Source: Dokdonella immobilis (GTDB lineage: Bacteria > Pseudomonadota > Gammaproteobacteria > Xanthomonadales > Rhodanobacteraceae). From it: a DNA stretch of 64,000 bases. A model generated the notes under the pieces. It was not told the origin of the DNA, did no database searches, and saw only the letters and a list, made by a program, of their open reading frames with translations. Of this stretch, positions 21,590-29,309 are shown piece after piece. The DNA lies in NCBI RefSeq assembly GCF_900115085.1, contig NZ_FOVF01000020.1, positions 1 through 64,000 of the forward strand. Reading direction: 5' to 3'. The first letter of the stretch is position 1. Every line of letters begins with the position of its first letter. A program made the translations under genes and the position numbers.

Positions 21590-22527
21590 GCGCGGGTCTC
21601 CCGGCCGAGCGCGGGCTGGCTGCCGGTCCAGTGCGGCGCCGGTCCGAGTTCGGCACTCGCGCCGTCGCTGCCGACCTGCAGCAAGGCCGACACTTCAGCC
21701 AGGCTCGCCTCGAGTTCGAGCGCGGACATGACGTTGCCGGCGTGGTCGACCAGTGCGTCGAGCAACTGCGCATCGAGGTCGGTGTAGACGCGTTCGGCGT
21801 CGTCGGTATCGGCGTAGACCACGCCGAGGACCTTGCCGTCGCGCAACAGGGGGATGGCGAGCAGGGCACGGATGCCGGCATCGAGCACGCTGGCCTGCTG
21901 CTGCAGCCAGGCCTGGTCGCGCTGGTCGCTCAGGTAGACCGGTCGACGCGCGCTGATGGCGCGCTCGATCGCGCCGCGGCTGCCGGAAAAACGGCGTCCG
22001 GAAATTTCCTCGGGTCCGATCGCATGACAGGCGCGCACGCGCCACTCGCCATGGCGGTCCGTGCTGAGCAGGAATCCGCGCTTCGCCTCGGCAATATCGA
22101 CGATGCCGCGCAGCAGGTCGGCGATCAGCTTCTGCGCCTGGGTGCCGTGGCGCAACCGCGTGTTCCAGATCATCGAGGAATGGCGGCGGCGTCCCTGCTC
22201 GGTCCGGCTCGCGCCTTGCGCCGCGTCGTCGACGTGCTCGAAGCGCACGTAGACATCACCGAGCGCGAACCATGCACCGTGGCTCAGCACATGCGATGCC
22301 GACAGCGGCCGTCCATCGACCCGGGTGGCGTTCTTGGAGCCGAGGTCGCGCAGTTGCCAATGCTCCGAAGCGTCGAGCGAGAGACTCGCGTGGCGCCGCG
22401 AAATCGAGTGATGGTGGACGACCACGTCGCATTGGGGGTCGCGGCCGAGGATGAACTCGCGCCGGGGCCCCAGCTCGTGAACGTGGACCGCCTCGTCGGG
22501 GACATGGATGCTGAGTCGGGCCTGCAC
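21586..22527 (-). CDS. FHA and GAF domain protein
   Basis: 313 residues if translation begins at GTG 22527, which lies 11 nt after the upstream stop; no ATG suits the FHA start. The open frame continues further upstream but only into the preceding gene. FHA domain at about 20-95 with ILGRDPQCDVVV, SISRRHASL and DLGSKNATRVDG, the phosphothreonine-binding residues. GAF domain at about 125-270 with ISGRRFSGSRGAIERAI and LLAIPLLRDGKVLGVVYAD. It should read phosphorylated threonines, most likely on the co-encoded Ser/Thr kinase, and bind a small ligand through GAF. No output domain is present, so it is an adaptor. Its stop overlaps the kinase start by 4 nt. Confidence 0.85.
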
Positions 22528-22538
22528 GAGCGGGATTC

Positions 22539-23438
22539 TCAGGGATTGCCGTTGAGGCGGTCCAGCAGAAACCTCAGGTGGTTGGAACGCGCCACGATCT
22601 CGCCCTCGAGGTTGGACAGGTCGCGCGCGCTGCGCCAGCGGTTCGGCAACGCCGGTCCGCCGAGCGTGCCGCAATGGGCGAGAAGGTCATCGAGCCGCGC
22701 AATCGCATCGCCGAAGTTGCCGGCCTCGTAGGCAGCCTGGCTCAGGCTACGATCACTGCCCAGGGTCGCGCTGGCGGTGGGACCGACCGCCGCATCGGCA
22801 ATCGTCGCACTGAGATCCGAATACGCGGCAACGGCTTCGCTGGCATAGTTCTGGGCCTGGTCCACGACCATGACGAATTCCGAGAACGTGCCGCCACAGC
22901 CGCGCGAACGCACGCTGCCGGCGACGACCGAACTGGTGATGTCGCGATAGTTGCCGCCGATCGGCGCCTTCATCAGCCGGTACGGCGAGAACGGGACCCA
23001 GAGCAGATTGTCTCCCTTGAATTCGGCGTCGTAGTCGTCCTCGAAGGCGAGACCGCAGGCGACCGGTGGCTCGATCGTCACGCGCAACGGCAGGGCCGGG
23101 TCGATGGCCTGGTTGGCCGGATCGGGCAGGCGGCTTTCGACATTGGCGATCGCCGCCGCATCGAGCACCTCGACGCTGAAGCCGACGCAAGGGACAGTCA
23201 GGTTCTGCAGGCTGGTCGGATCCGCCGGGTCGACCTTGAATTCGAGGTCGAAGCTCATTTCGAAATCGGCGCCGCCGCCGGGGTTGGGCAGGCAGATGTC
23301 GGCCTTGAACTTGGTTCCGTCGACGATGCTCGTGGTGACCTCGCAAACTCCGCCGGCGTGCGCGCGCGGCAGCGGCGCGAGTGCCGACAGCAGGGCCAGG
23401 CAGGGCAGGATCAGCAAAATGGCGCGATGTGTGTGCAC
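22539..23438 (-). CDS. Exported protein of unknown function, first gene of the kinase operon
   Basis: 299 residues from GTG 23438, which follows GAGGA by 4 nt; the longer open frame lacks a ribosome site and would put the signal peptide inside. Signal peptide about 1-28 (ILLILPCLALLSALAPLPRAHA). The mature part is beta-rich (residues 30-200) with six cysteines, probably disulfide-bonded, then helical (about 215-299). No family is recognised. It is followed 12 nt later by the FHA-GAF gene, so it is probably co-transcribed with the signalling cascade. It could be the periplasmic ligand or partner of the kinase's TPR ectodomain (inference from position only). Confidence 0.6.
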   Translation of the reverse strand: MHTHRAILLILPCLALLSALAPLPRAHAGGVCEVTTSIVDGTKFKADICLPNPGGGADFEMSFDLEFKVDPADPTSLQNLTVPCVGFSVEVLDAAAIANVESRLPDPANQAIDPALPLRVTIEPPVACGLAFEDDYDAEFKGDNLLWVPFSPYRLMKAPIGGNYRDITSSVVAGSVRSRGCGGTFSEFVMVVDQAQNYASEAVAAYSDLSATIADAAVGPTASATLGSDRSLSQAAYEAGNFGDAIARLDDLLAHCGTLGGPALPNRWRSARDLSNLEGEIVARSNHLRFLLDRLNGNP

Positions 23439-23880
23439 GGGGTCCTCGCACGCAAGGTCGAATTCATGACGGCCATGGAAGTCCGGCCCGGGCTGCTCCG
23501 TTTGCGCGTCAAACCGGATGCGTCCATGCGCCAATCTGCGTTCCGAAGTCCCGCCGGTCAATCCGGGGAAACACCCAGCAGCGCTTTTTCAGCGCGTTTC
23601 CGGGGCAGGATTCCGAAGCGCCGGGGCGACCCCCGGAACAGCCGGAACTTCGACTCGAGTTCTTCCGCGACCGTCGAGCCTCACTATACCCCCACACGGT
23701 CGATCTTCCGGATTCCCCGCGCGATCGCTGCATGAATCGGATCCGCGGACAGCCCCGCACGGTCTGGGGCGTGGCGCTGGCCGGCGCTGGGTGAAAGTCC
23801 CGATATCCGGGCGCCGGCATGCCGTCTAACGTGGCCACGTCGCAATCGGCGGCGCCGTTCCCGATCCACGGAGACTCCCC
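23439..23880. promoter_or_regulatory. Divergent promoter region for the kinase operon and a secreted protein
   Basis: 442 nt without a credible gene, lying between the 5' ends of the signalling operon (minus) and the exported protein gene at 23881 (plus). It therefore must hold both promoters. A GCTGGGTGAAAGTCCC stretch at about 23786-23801 resembles pieces of structured RNAs, but no complete motif could be built around it. The plus-strand ribosome site GGAG ends 6-7 nt before ATG 23881. Confidence 0.4.
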
Positions 23881-25239
23881 ATGAACATCCTCTCGCCCCG
23901 GCCCCTTTCACTTCTGGCTCTTGCCCTGGCGGGCATGCTCGCCGGTGAGGCAGGCGCCCTCACGATCACCCGCGAATTCGCCGGCACCTGGTATGACCCC
24001 GCGCACTCCGGCCACGGCTTCAATTTCGAGGTTGTCGGCTCGGGTTCTTCGAAGAACATCCTCGGTTACTGGTACACCTACGACAACGCCGGCAATCCGA
24101 CCTGGGTCTTGGCCATGGGGCCTGTCACCGGCGACATGGCCCGCCTGAATGCCTGGTCGGCCCGCGGTGGCTCCTTCGGCAACAGTTTCGATCCGGCCAA
24201 CGTGCAGACCCAGGCCTGGGGCACCTTGACCGTGCGCTTCAGCAGCTGCATCCAGGGTACGGTCCAGTTCAATCCGGACAACCCGGCGCTGGCCAGCGGC
24301 AGCATGCCGATCACGCGTCTGACCCTTCCCTACAACTCCACCTGCAGCGGCGGCATCTCGGGCGACAGCAGCACGACCTCCAGCAACGGCGAGATCGTCC
24401 AGTTCATGGCCAACACCGGTCTCGTTCCGGCGGCCTCGGGCAAGCTCAAGTTCGAGGAGATGCCGGGCCGCACCGAATTCAGCGTCGAGGCCGAAGACCT
24501 GCCTGCCGGCGCCTATGCGCTGTTCGTCGATGAGGTCGAGCGCGGCACGATCGCCGTTGCCGCCGTCGCCGGCGGCAGCAACGGCGAGCTGGAATTCCGC
24601 AGTCCGGTCGAGCCGGGCAAGGTCCTGCTCGACTTCGACCCGCGCGGAAAGCTGGTGCAGGTCCGCCAGGGTGCCAGCGTATTCCTGACCGCCACCCTCG
24701 GCACGACGGCCGCCCCACCGTCGCCGCCGACGGGTGGCGGCTCGGGTTCGCCGCCGTTCGGCAACGCGGTCTATCGCCTCAGCGTCGAACCGTCCGGCAA
24801 CGACGGCCCCGAATTGAAGGCTCGCCTCGAGCAGCGCGCCAGTCGGGTCGACTTCAATGTCGAACTCGAGGACCTGCCGGCCGGAACCTACGGTCTCAGC
24901 GTCGGCGGAATCGATCACGGCAACATCGTCGTCCGTGCCGTACCGGGCGGAACCGAGGGCGAGCGCGAGTTCCGCAACCCATCCGAGCCCGGCCACGACC
25001 CGCTCGATTTCGATCCGCGCGGACGCCTGATCGAGATCACCTCGTCCGCCGGCAGCGTCGTCCTGGGCGGCCTGTTCCCGGACACGCCGAATGCAAGCTC
25101 CAGCGGTGGCGGCTCGGGTGGCGGCGGCGACTCGAACGGCGACAATGGCGATGACAGCGGCCATGGTGGCGATGACGACGATGACGACGACCATGGTGGG
25201 CATGGCGGTGGCGACGACGACGGCAGCGGCCACGGCTGA
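23881..25239 (+). CDS. Exported protein with duplicated beta domain and Asp/His/Gly-rich tail
   Basis: 452 residues, signal peptide 1-26 (LALALAGMLAGEAGA). Residues about 30-155 form a domain starting GTWYDPAHSGHGFNFEV, common in exported proteins of Lysobacterales. Two homologous domains follow (about 165-280 and 295-405), each with EDLPAG-(A/T)-Y, GG-x2-GE-x-EFR-x-P and LDFDPRG. The last 45 residues are a low-complexity run of Gly, Asp and His, which would suit calcium or transition-metal binding, or secretion-linked folding as in Asp-rich repeats. It lacks the F-x-x-GF tail of its neighbours. Function unknown. A strong terminator follows. Confidence 0.72.
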   Translation: MNILSPRPLSLLALALAGMLAGEAGALTITREFAGTWYDPAHSGHGFNFEVVGSGSSKNILGYWYTYDNAGNPTWVLAMGPVTGDMARLNAWSARGGSFGNSFDPANVQTQAWGTLTVRFSSCIQGTVQFNPDNPALASGSMPITRLTLPYNSTCSGGISGDSSTTSSNGEIVQFMANTGLVPAASGKLKFEEMPGRTEFSVEAEDLPAGAYALFVDEVERGTIAVAAVAGGSNGELEFRSPVEPGKVLLDFDPRGKLVQVRQGASVFLTATLGTTAAPPSPPTGGGSGSPPFGNAVYRLSVEPSGNDGPELKARLEQRASRVDFNVELEDLPAGTYGLSVGGIDHGNIVVRAVPGGTEGEREFRNPSEPGHDPLDFDPRGRLIEITSSAGSVVLGGLFPDTPNASSSGGGSGGGGDSNGDNGDDSGHGGDDDDDDDHGGHGGGDDDGSGHG

Positions 25240-25277
25240 CCGGGACCCGCGTCGAGGCTGGCAATGCCTTCCGTTCG

Positions 25278-25317
25278 CGCACGCCTTCGCCATTCCGGGC
25301 GGAGGCGTGCGGCTTTT
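25278..25317 (+). terminator. Rho-independent terminator
   Basis: CGCACGCCT (25278-25286) pairs with AGGCGTGCG (25303-25311) around a 16-nt loop and is followed by GCTTTTC. It lies 39 nt after the stop of the Asp/His-tailed protein and isolates it from the DUF5666 gene at 25469. Confidence 0.78.
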
Positions 25318-25468
25318 CGCAGGGGCTGTCCGGCACGCGACTCGTGGCGTCCGCCGGGATCGATCCGCAATCCCGGTTCCGCCCCTCCCGGCATGCTTCG
25401 CCCGTGCCGCGGCATTGAAAGCCCGGGGGTTGCCGCAACCTTCCGTCAGAGCGTTCAGGGATACCGCC

Positions 25469-26926
25469 ATGAAAAACCGCCTAGCCGTCCTGCTTGCCTT
25501 GCTCGTCCCCGCCGTGCCGGCCGTGGCCGATGAATTCATCGACATCCAGGGGCATCCGGTATGGGTGGACAGCAGCACCACCATCGTGGTCGACGACGAG
25601 GTGCTGCCGCCGGGCAGTCCGATTCCGCAGACCCCGGGACTGCGTGCGGAAGCGCGCTTTCCGACTGCATCGGCGGCCCAGCCGGGACCCCATGGCGTAG
25701 TGCCGGCGGCGACCATCGTTTTTTCCTATGCGGTGCGCGGTTCGGTCACCTCGACCAATCCGCTGCGCGTGCTCGGCCAGGAAGTCACGGTGACCGCCGA
25801 TACCGGTTCGACCGGACTACCCGGCGGCAACATCGGCAATATCGCGCTGGGCGATCATCTCGATGTGAGCGGCTACGTCGATACCAATTCGAGCCTGCTC
25901 GCCTCGTATATCGAATACCTGCCGACGCCGACTCCGCGCTGGCTGCTGTCGGGCTACGTCACTGCCGTCAATGGCGCGGAAATCATGCTCGGACCGCAGC
26001 GCGTCAGCCTGGCCGGCGTCAGCCCGATCGACTGCGGCGCCTCGGTCGATGTCGGTGAATTCCTCGAAATCCGCGCCGATGCGATCCCGAACTTCACGGC
26101 CGGCAGCGTACTCGACACGGTCACGCGCCTGACCTGCGTGGTGCCGGTGCCGCTCGGCACTCCCGGTGCCCTCGGCGCACTGACCGGAATCGTCGGCACG
26201 ATCCTTTCCAATACGTCGTTCCAGTTCGGCCCCTATGCCGTGAGCTACGATGCCAATACGGAGTTCCGTTTCGGCAGCGCGGATGACCTGGCCCCGGGCG
26301 CCGCCGCCGAGATCGACGGCGTCTTCGGCCCGGGCCTGACCTTCGTGGCCCAGGGCATCCAGTTCGACGCGCCGATCATCCGCATCGAAGGCCCCGTGTT
26401 TCCGGCCGACGTCGTGCCGGGCGGCAACGGCACGGTCCATGTGCTGGCCAATACGGTGCGCCGCGCCGCCCAGCTGCGCGACGAGGATCTGGTCTATGCC
26501 AATGGCATAAACCAGGCGCGCCAGGTCGAAGTGCGTGGATACCTGGATCGGCAGGGCAATCGCTGGGCCACGCGGGCGCGCCTGCGCGGCGGCCCGGATG
26601 CCGCCGACTCGAGGGCGGTGGGGCCGGTCGACAGCGTCAACCGGCCGTTGCTGTCGGTGCTCGGCCTGACTCTCGACACGACGGCCGCGGTCGCCTACGA
26701 GGACCCCGCCGGCAACCCGATTGACGCGGACACTTTCTTTCTCGGTGCCTTGCCCGGCGCCATCGTCGAGCAGAACGGCGCTTGGGATGGTGTCGGCACG
26801 CTGACCGGTGGCGTGGTCGCCCTGATCATGGGCGTCGATCCGCCGCCGCCCGAAGGGCCGCAGCGCTCGCTGATCGTCGGCAGGTTCGGCGGCGGCGATC
26901 GCGTGTTCGCCGATGGATTCGATTGA
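25469..26926 (+). CDS. Exported DUF5666 repeat protein with C-terminal FADGFD tail
   Basis: 485 residues from ATG 25469; the open frame upstream is only a shadow. Signal peptide about 1-21 (LLALLVPAVPAVADE). Repeated OB/DUF5666-like barrels follow, with LGDHLDVSGYVDTNSSLLASYIE, AAAEIDGVFGPGLTFVAQGI and VEVRGYLDRQGNRWATRARL. It is the paralogue of the protein at 13694-15223, matching it in domain order and in the last residues (here DRVFADGFD). Role unknown; presumably surface or periplasmic. Convergent with the diguanylate cyclase gene, 18 nt apart. Confidence 0.75.
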   Translation: MKNRLAVLLALLVPAVPAVADEFIDIQGHPVWVDSSTTIVVDDEVLPPGSPIPQTPGLRAEARFPTASAAQPGPHGVVPAATIVFSYAVRGSVTSTNPLRVLGQEVTVTADTGSTGLPGGNIGNIALGDHLDVSGYVDTNSSLLASYIEYLPTPTPRWLLSGYVTAVNGAEIMLGPQRVSLAGVSPIDCGASVDVGEFLEIRADAIPNFTAGSVLDTVTRLTCVVPVPLGTPGALGALTGIVGTILSNTSFQFGPYAVSYDANTEFRFGSADDLAPGAAAEIDGVFGPGLTFVAQGIQFDAPIIRIEGPVFPADVVPGGNGTVHVLANTVRRAAQLRDEDLVYANGINQARQVEVRGYLDRQGNRWATRARLRGGPDAADSRAVGPVDSVNRPLLSVLGLTLDTTAAVAYEDPAGNPIDADTFFLGALPGAIVEQNGAWDGVGTLTGGVVALIMGVDPPPPEGPQRSLIVGRFGGGDRVFADGFD

Positions 26927-26944
26927 GCGCCACCGCCGTTTCGC

Positions 26945-28135
26945 TCAATCCGACGCGATTCGTTCGGTCCCGAGCACGACCTGGTCCCGACCGTTGCGCT
27001 TGGCGTAGTAGAGGGCCTCGTCGGCCCTCGCGATGGCAAGCTCGAGTGATTGCTGCGGCCGGGTTTCCGAAACGCCGGCACTGACCGTGAAGTCGATGCG
27101 GCGACGGTCTTCGGTGGCAACCGGCGTTTGCCGGCAATGCGCCCGAATCCTTTCGGCGAGGATCCTCGCCTCATGCTGGCTGGCTGCCGGCAGCACGATG
27201 CAGAATTCCTCGCCGCCCATGCGGGCGACCAGACTGCCGGGATCGCTCAGCTCGCGCAGGGACTTGCCGAGCGCTTCGAGCACGCGATCGCCGGCAGCGT
27301 GACCGTATTCGTCATTGATCCGCTTGAAGTGATCGATATCCAGTGCGATCACGCCGGCCGGTGCCTCGCGCTCCGGGCGCAGCCGGACGTCGCGATTGGC
27401 GGCACCGAAGAATCCGCGGCGGTTGAGCAGACCGGTTTGCCAGTCGACCATGGCCAGATCGGCATTGCGGGCGGCGAGCAGGGCGAACTGGAGGGCCAGG
27501 CAGCCGACTGCCATCGAGAGCATGAACAGAAGTGACGCGACGCTGAAAAACGAACGGTGGTAGCTGGTATCGAGTTTCGCCGAGGTCGGCAGGACATCGG
27601 CGAGGCTAGCATAGGACCAGATCACCACGAGCAGATAGGCGAGCACCACATAGCGCAGGCGACGACAGATCTGCGCGATCTCGCTGCGCGGTGCGCTACC
27701 CAGGCTGTGCTGCAGGGCCAGCAGGAACAGGGCCTGTCCACTGGCCGTGCAGAGTACGCGCAGGCGCGCGTTCGGCCACAGCACTTCCCAGGCCAGCAGG
27801 CTGCCGATCGGGATGGCCAGCATCAGGACAAGGATCCAGATTCGCCGCGGCTGATCGCCGAACATCCAGAATCCAAGCAGGAAGAACACGCTCGACGCGC
27901 CCAGGGTCAGATGGTTGAGTATCGTCCGCGTCTGCTCCCAGCCTGGCGGAATCTGCAGCGGGAAGATGAACAGCGAGAGGCCATTGAGCAGGAAGCCGAG
28001 TGCCCAGAGCCGCGCCGCGCTGGCAGTTTCATCGCGACTGCCGAGATAGAGCAGCAATCCGCCGAGCATCATCTGCACCAGGCCACGGCTAAGAGCCAGG
28101 GTCGGAATGTCGATGGGCAGGACGACGATCGGCAT
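26945..28135 (-). CDS. Membrane diguanylate cyclase (GGDEF)
   Basis: 396 residues from ATG 28135; an upstream in-frame ATG at 28216 would add 27 residues. Seven or eight transmembrane helices fill the N-terminal half (about 10-225) with no recognisable ligand motif. A GGDEF domain follows (about 235-390) with DIDHFKRINDEYGH, the active site RMGGEEF and the C-terminal SAGVS and ADEALYYAKRNGRDQV motifs. All catalytic residues for c-di-GMP synthesis are present. The inhibitory I-site (RxxD, six to nine residues before GGEEF) is absent; the residues there are DPGS. It should make c-di-GMP without product feedback. Confidence 0.93.
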   Translation of the reverse strand: MPIVVLPIDIPTLALSRGLVQMMLGGLLLYLGSRDETASAARLWALGFLLNGLSLFIFPLQIPPGWEQTRTILNHLTLGASSVFFLLGFWMFGDQPRRIWILVLMLAIPIGSLLAWEVLWPNARLRVLCTASGQALFLLALQHSLGSAPRSEIAQICRRLRYVVLAYLLVVIWSYASLADVLPTSAKLDTSYHRSFFSVASLLFMLSMAVGCLALQFALLAARNADLAMVDWQTGLLNRRGFFGAANRDVRLRPEREAPAGVIALDIDHFKRINDEYGHAAGDRVLEALGKSLRELSDPGSLVARMGGEEFCIVLPAASQHEARILAERIRAHCRQTPVATEDRRRIDFTVSAGVSETRPQQSLELAIARADEALYYAKRNGRDQVVLGTERIASD

Positions 28136-28323
28136 CTTCGCGCGGTATGGATTCCATGCCGGCAGCGACAGCCGGCCCATGTCCGCACTATGCCATCCGG
28201 GCGCTGCAACGTGCACGGACCGGACCCGCCTCGTTCAGCCGGTGTCACGCTGTGTTCACTTGACCGGTTCGGCCCTCGCCATACAAAGTGCCTGCCGATT
28301 CAATCCGTGTCGGAGTCCATCGC

Positions 28324-29232
28324 ATGAAGAACACCCTTTTGCTCGCGTCTTGTGTCGTCCTGGCTGCCTGCTCACAGACCAACACCCCGCCGGCCGCGAC
28401 GAAGGCAGGCACCACCGCGCCAGCCGACACCGCAGCGGCGCCGGCCGCGGCTGCCCCGGCGATCAAGCTGTATGCGATGAACTGCGGCGATCTCGAGTTT
28501 GCCGACGTCGACATGTTCGCCGACGACGGCTCGATGAAGGGCGTGGCCCGAACCTTTGCCGATCCGTGCTTCCTGATTCGCCATCCCGCTGGCGACCTGC
28601 TCTGGGATAGCGGCGTACCCGATGCGATCGCCGATGCGCCGGAAGGCGTGCGTCCGGAAGCATTTCCGGTGCATATCATGCGTCCGAAGAAGCTCGTCGA
28701 CGAACTCGCCGAAATCGGGCTGAAGCCGGCGGACATCGAGTACCTGTCGTTTTCCCACCTGCACTTCGACCACACCGGCAATGCCAACCTCTTTGCCGCG
28801 TCGACCTGGATCGTCGATGCCGACGAGCGCGCGGCGATGTTCTCGGAGAAGGCGCGCGGCTCCGATGACTTCGCGAACTACAGCGCGCTGGAAAACGCAA
28901 AGACCGTGCAAATCGATGGCGATGCCGATTTCGATGTCTTCGGCGATGGCAGCGTGACCATCCACCAGGCGCCCGGACATACCCCCGGGCACACGGTGTT
29001 GCTGGTCAAGTTGCCGCAAAGCGGTCCGATGTTGCTGACTGGAGACATGTGGCACCTGGCCGAGTCGCGCGAGAAGCGCCTGGTGCCCGCCTTCAACTTC
29101 AACCGCGAGCAGACCCTGGCCTCGATGGACAAGGTCGAGGCGCTGGCCAAGGCCACCGGTGCACGCGTCGTGCGCCAGCATGTCGCCGAGGATTTCGCCG
29201 CGATGCCGGCATTCCCGAAGCCTCTCGAATAG
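28324..29232 (+). CDS. Lipoprotein metallo-beta-lactamase fold hydrolase (AHL-lactonase-like)
   Basis: 302 residues from ATG 28324. The lipobox LAAC at about residues 14-17 follows a short hydrophobic stretch, so the protein should be lipid-anchored; an Ala/Pro/Thr-rich linker of some 30 residues leads to the enzyme domain. Metal ligands: SHLHFDHTG (HxHxDH, about 149-157), the His in PGHTPGHT, TGDMW and a late His in RQHVAEDF. The pattern is that of N-acyl-homoserine lactonases of the AttM/AiiA group, which open the lactone of quorum signals. A surface-anchored quorum-quenching enzyme is a fair guess, but other lactones or esters are possible. Confidence 0.82.
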   Translation: MKNTLLLASCVVLAACSQTNTPPAATKAGTTAPADTAAAPAAAAPAIKLYAMNCGDLEFADVDMFADDGSMKGVARTFADPCFLIRHPAGDLLWDSGVPDAIADAPEGVRPEAFPVHIMRPKKLVDELAEIGLKPADIEYLSFSHLHFDHTGNANLFAASTWIVDADERAAMFSEKARGSDDFANYSALENAKTVQIDGDADFDVFGDGSVTIHQAPGHTPGHTVLLVKLPQSGPMLLTGDMWHLAESREKRLVPAFNFNREQTLASMDKVEALAKATGARVVRQHVAEDFAAMPAFPKPLE

Positions 29233-29309
29233 GCGTACCACGACCGGCGCGCGATCGACCACGAATGTTGTCGTGGCCGGGCGCGCGCCCGCTGCGTCGG
29301 ATCCCGCCT

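Noticed and set aside
23786-23801. GGGTGAAAGTCCC as part of a riboswitch or group II intron
   Set aside because: No accompanying conserved domains or structure could be assembled, and no reverse transcriptase is nearby.
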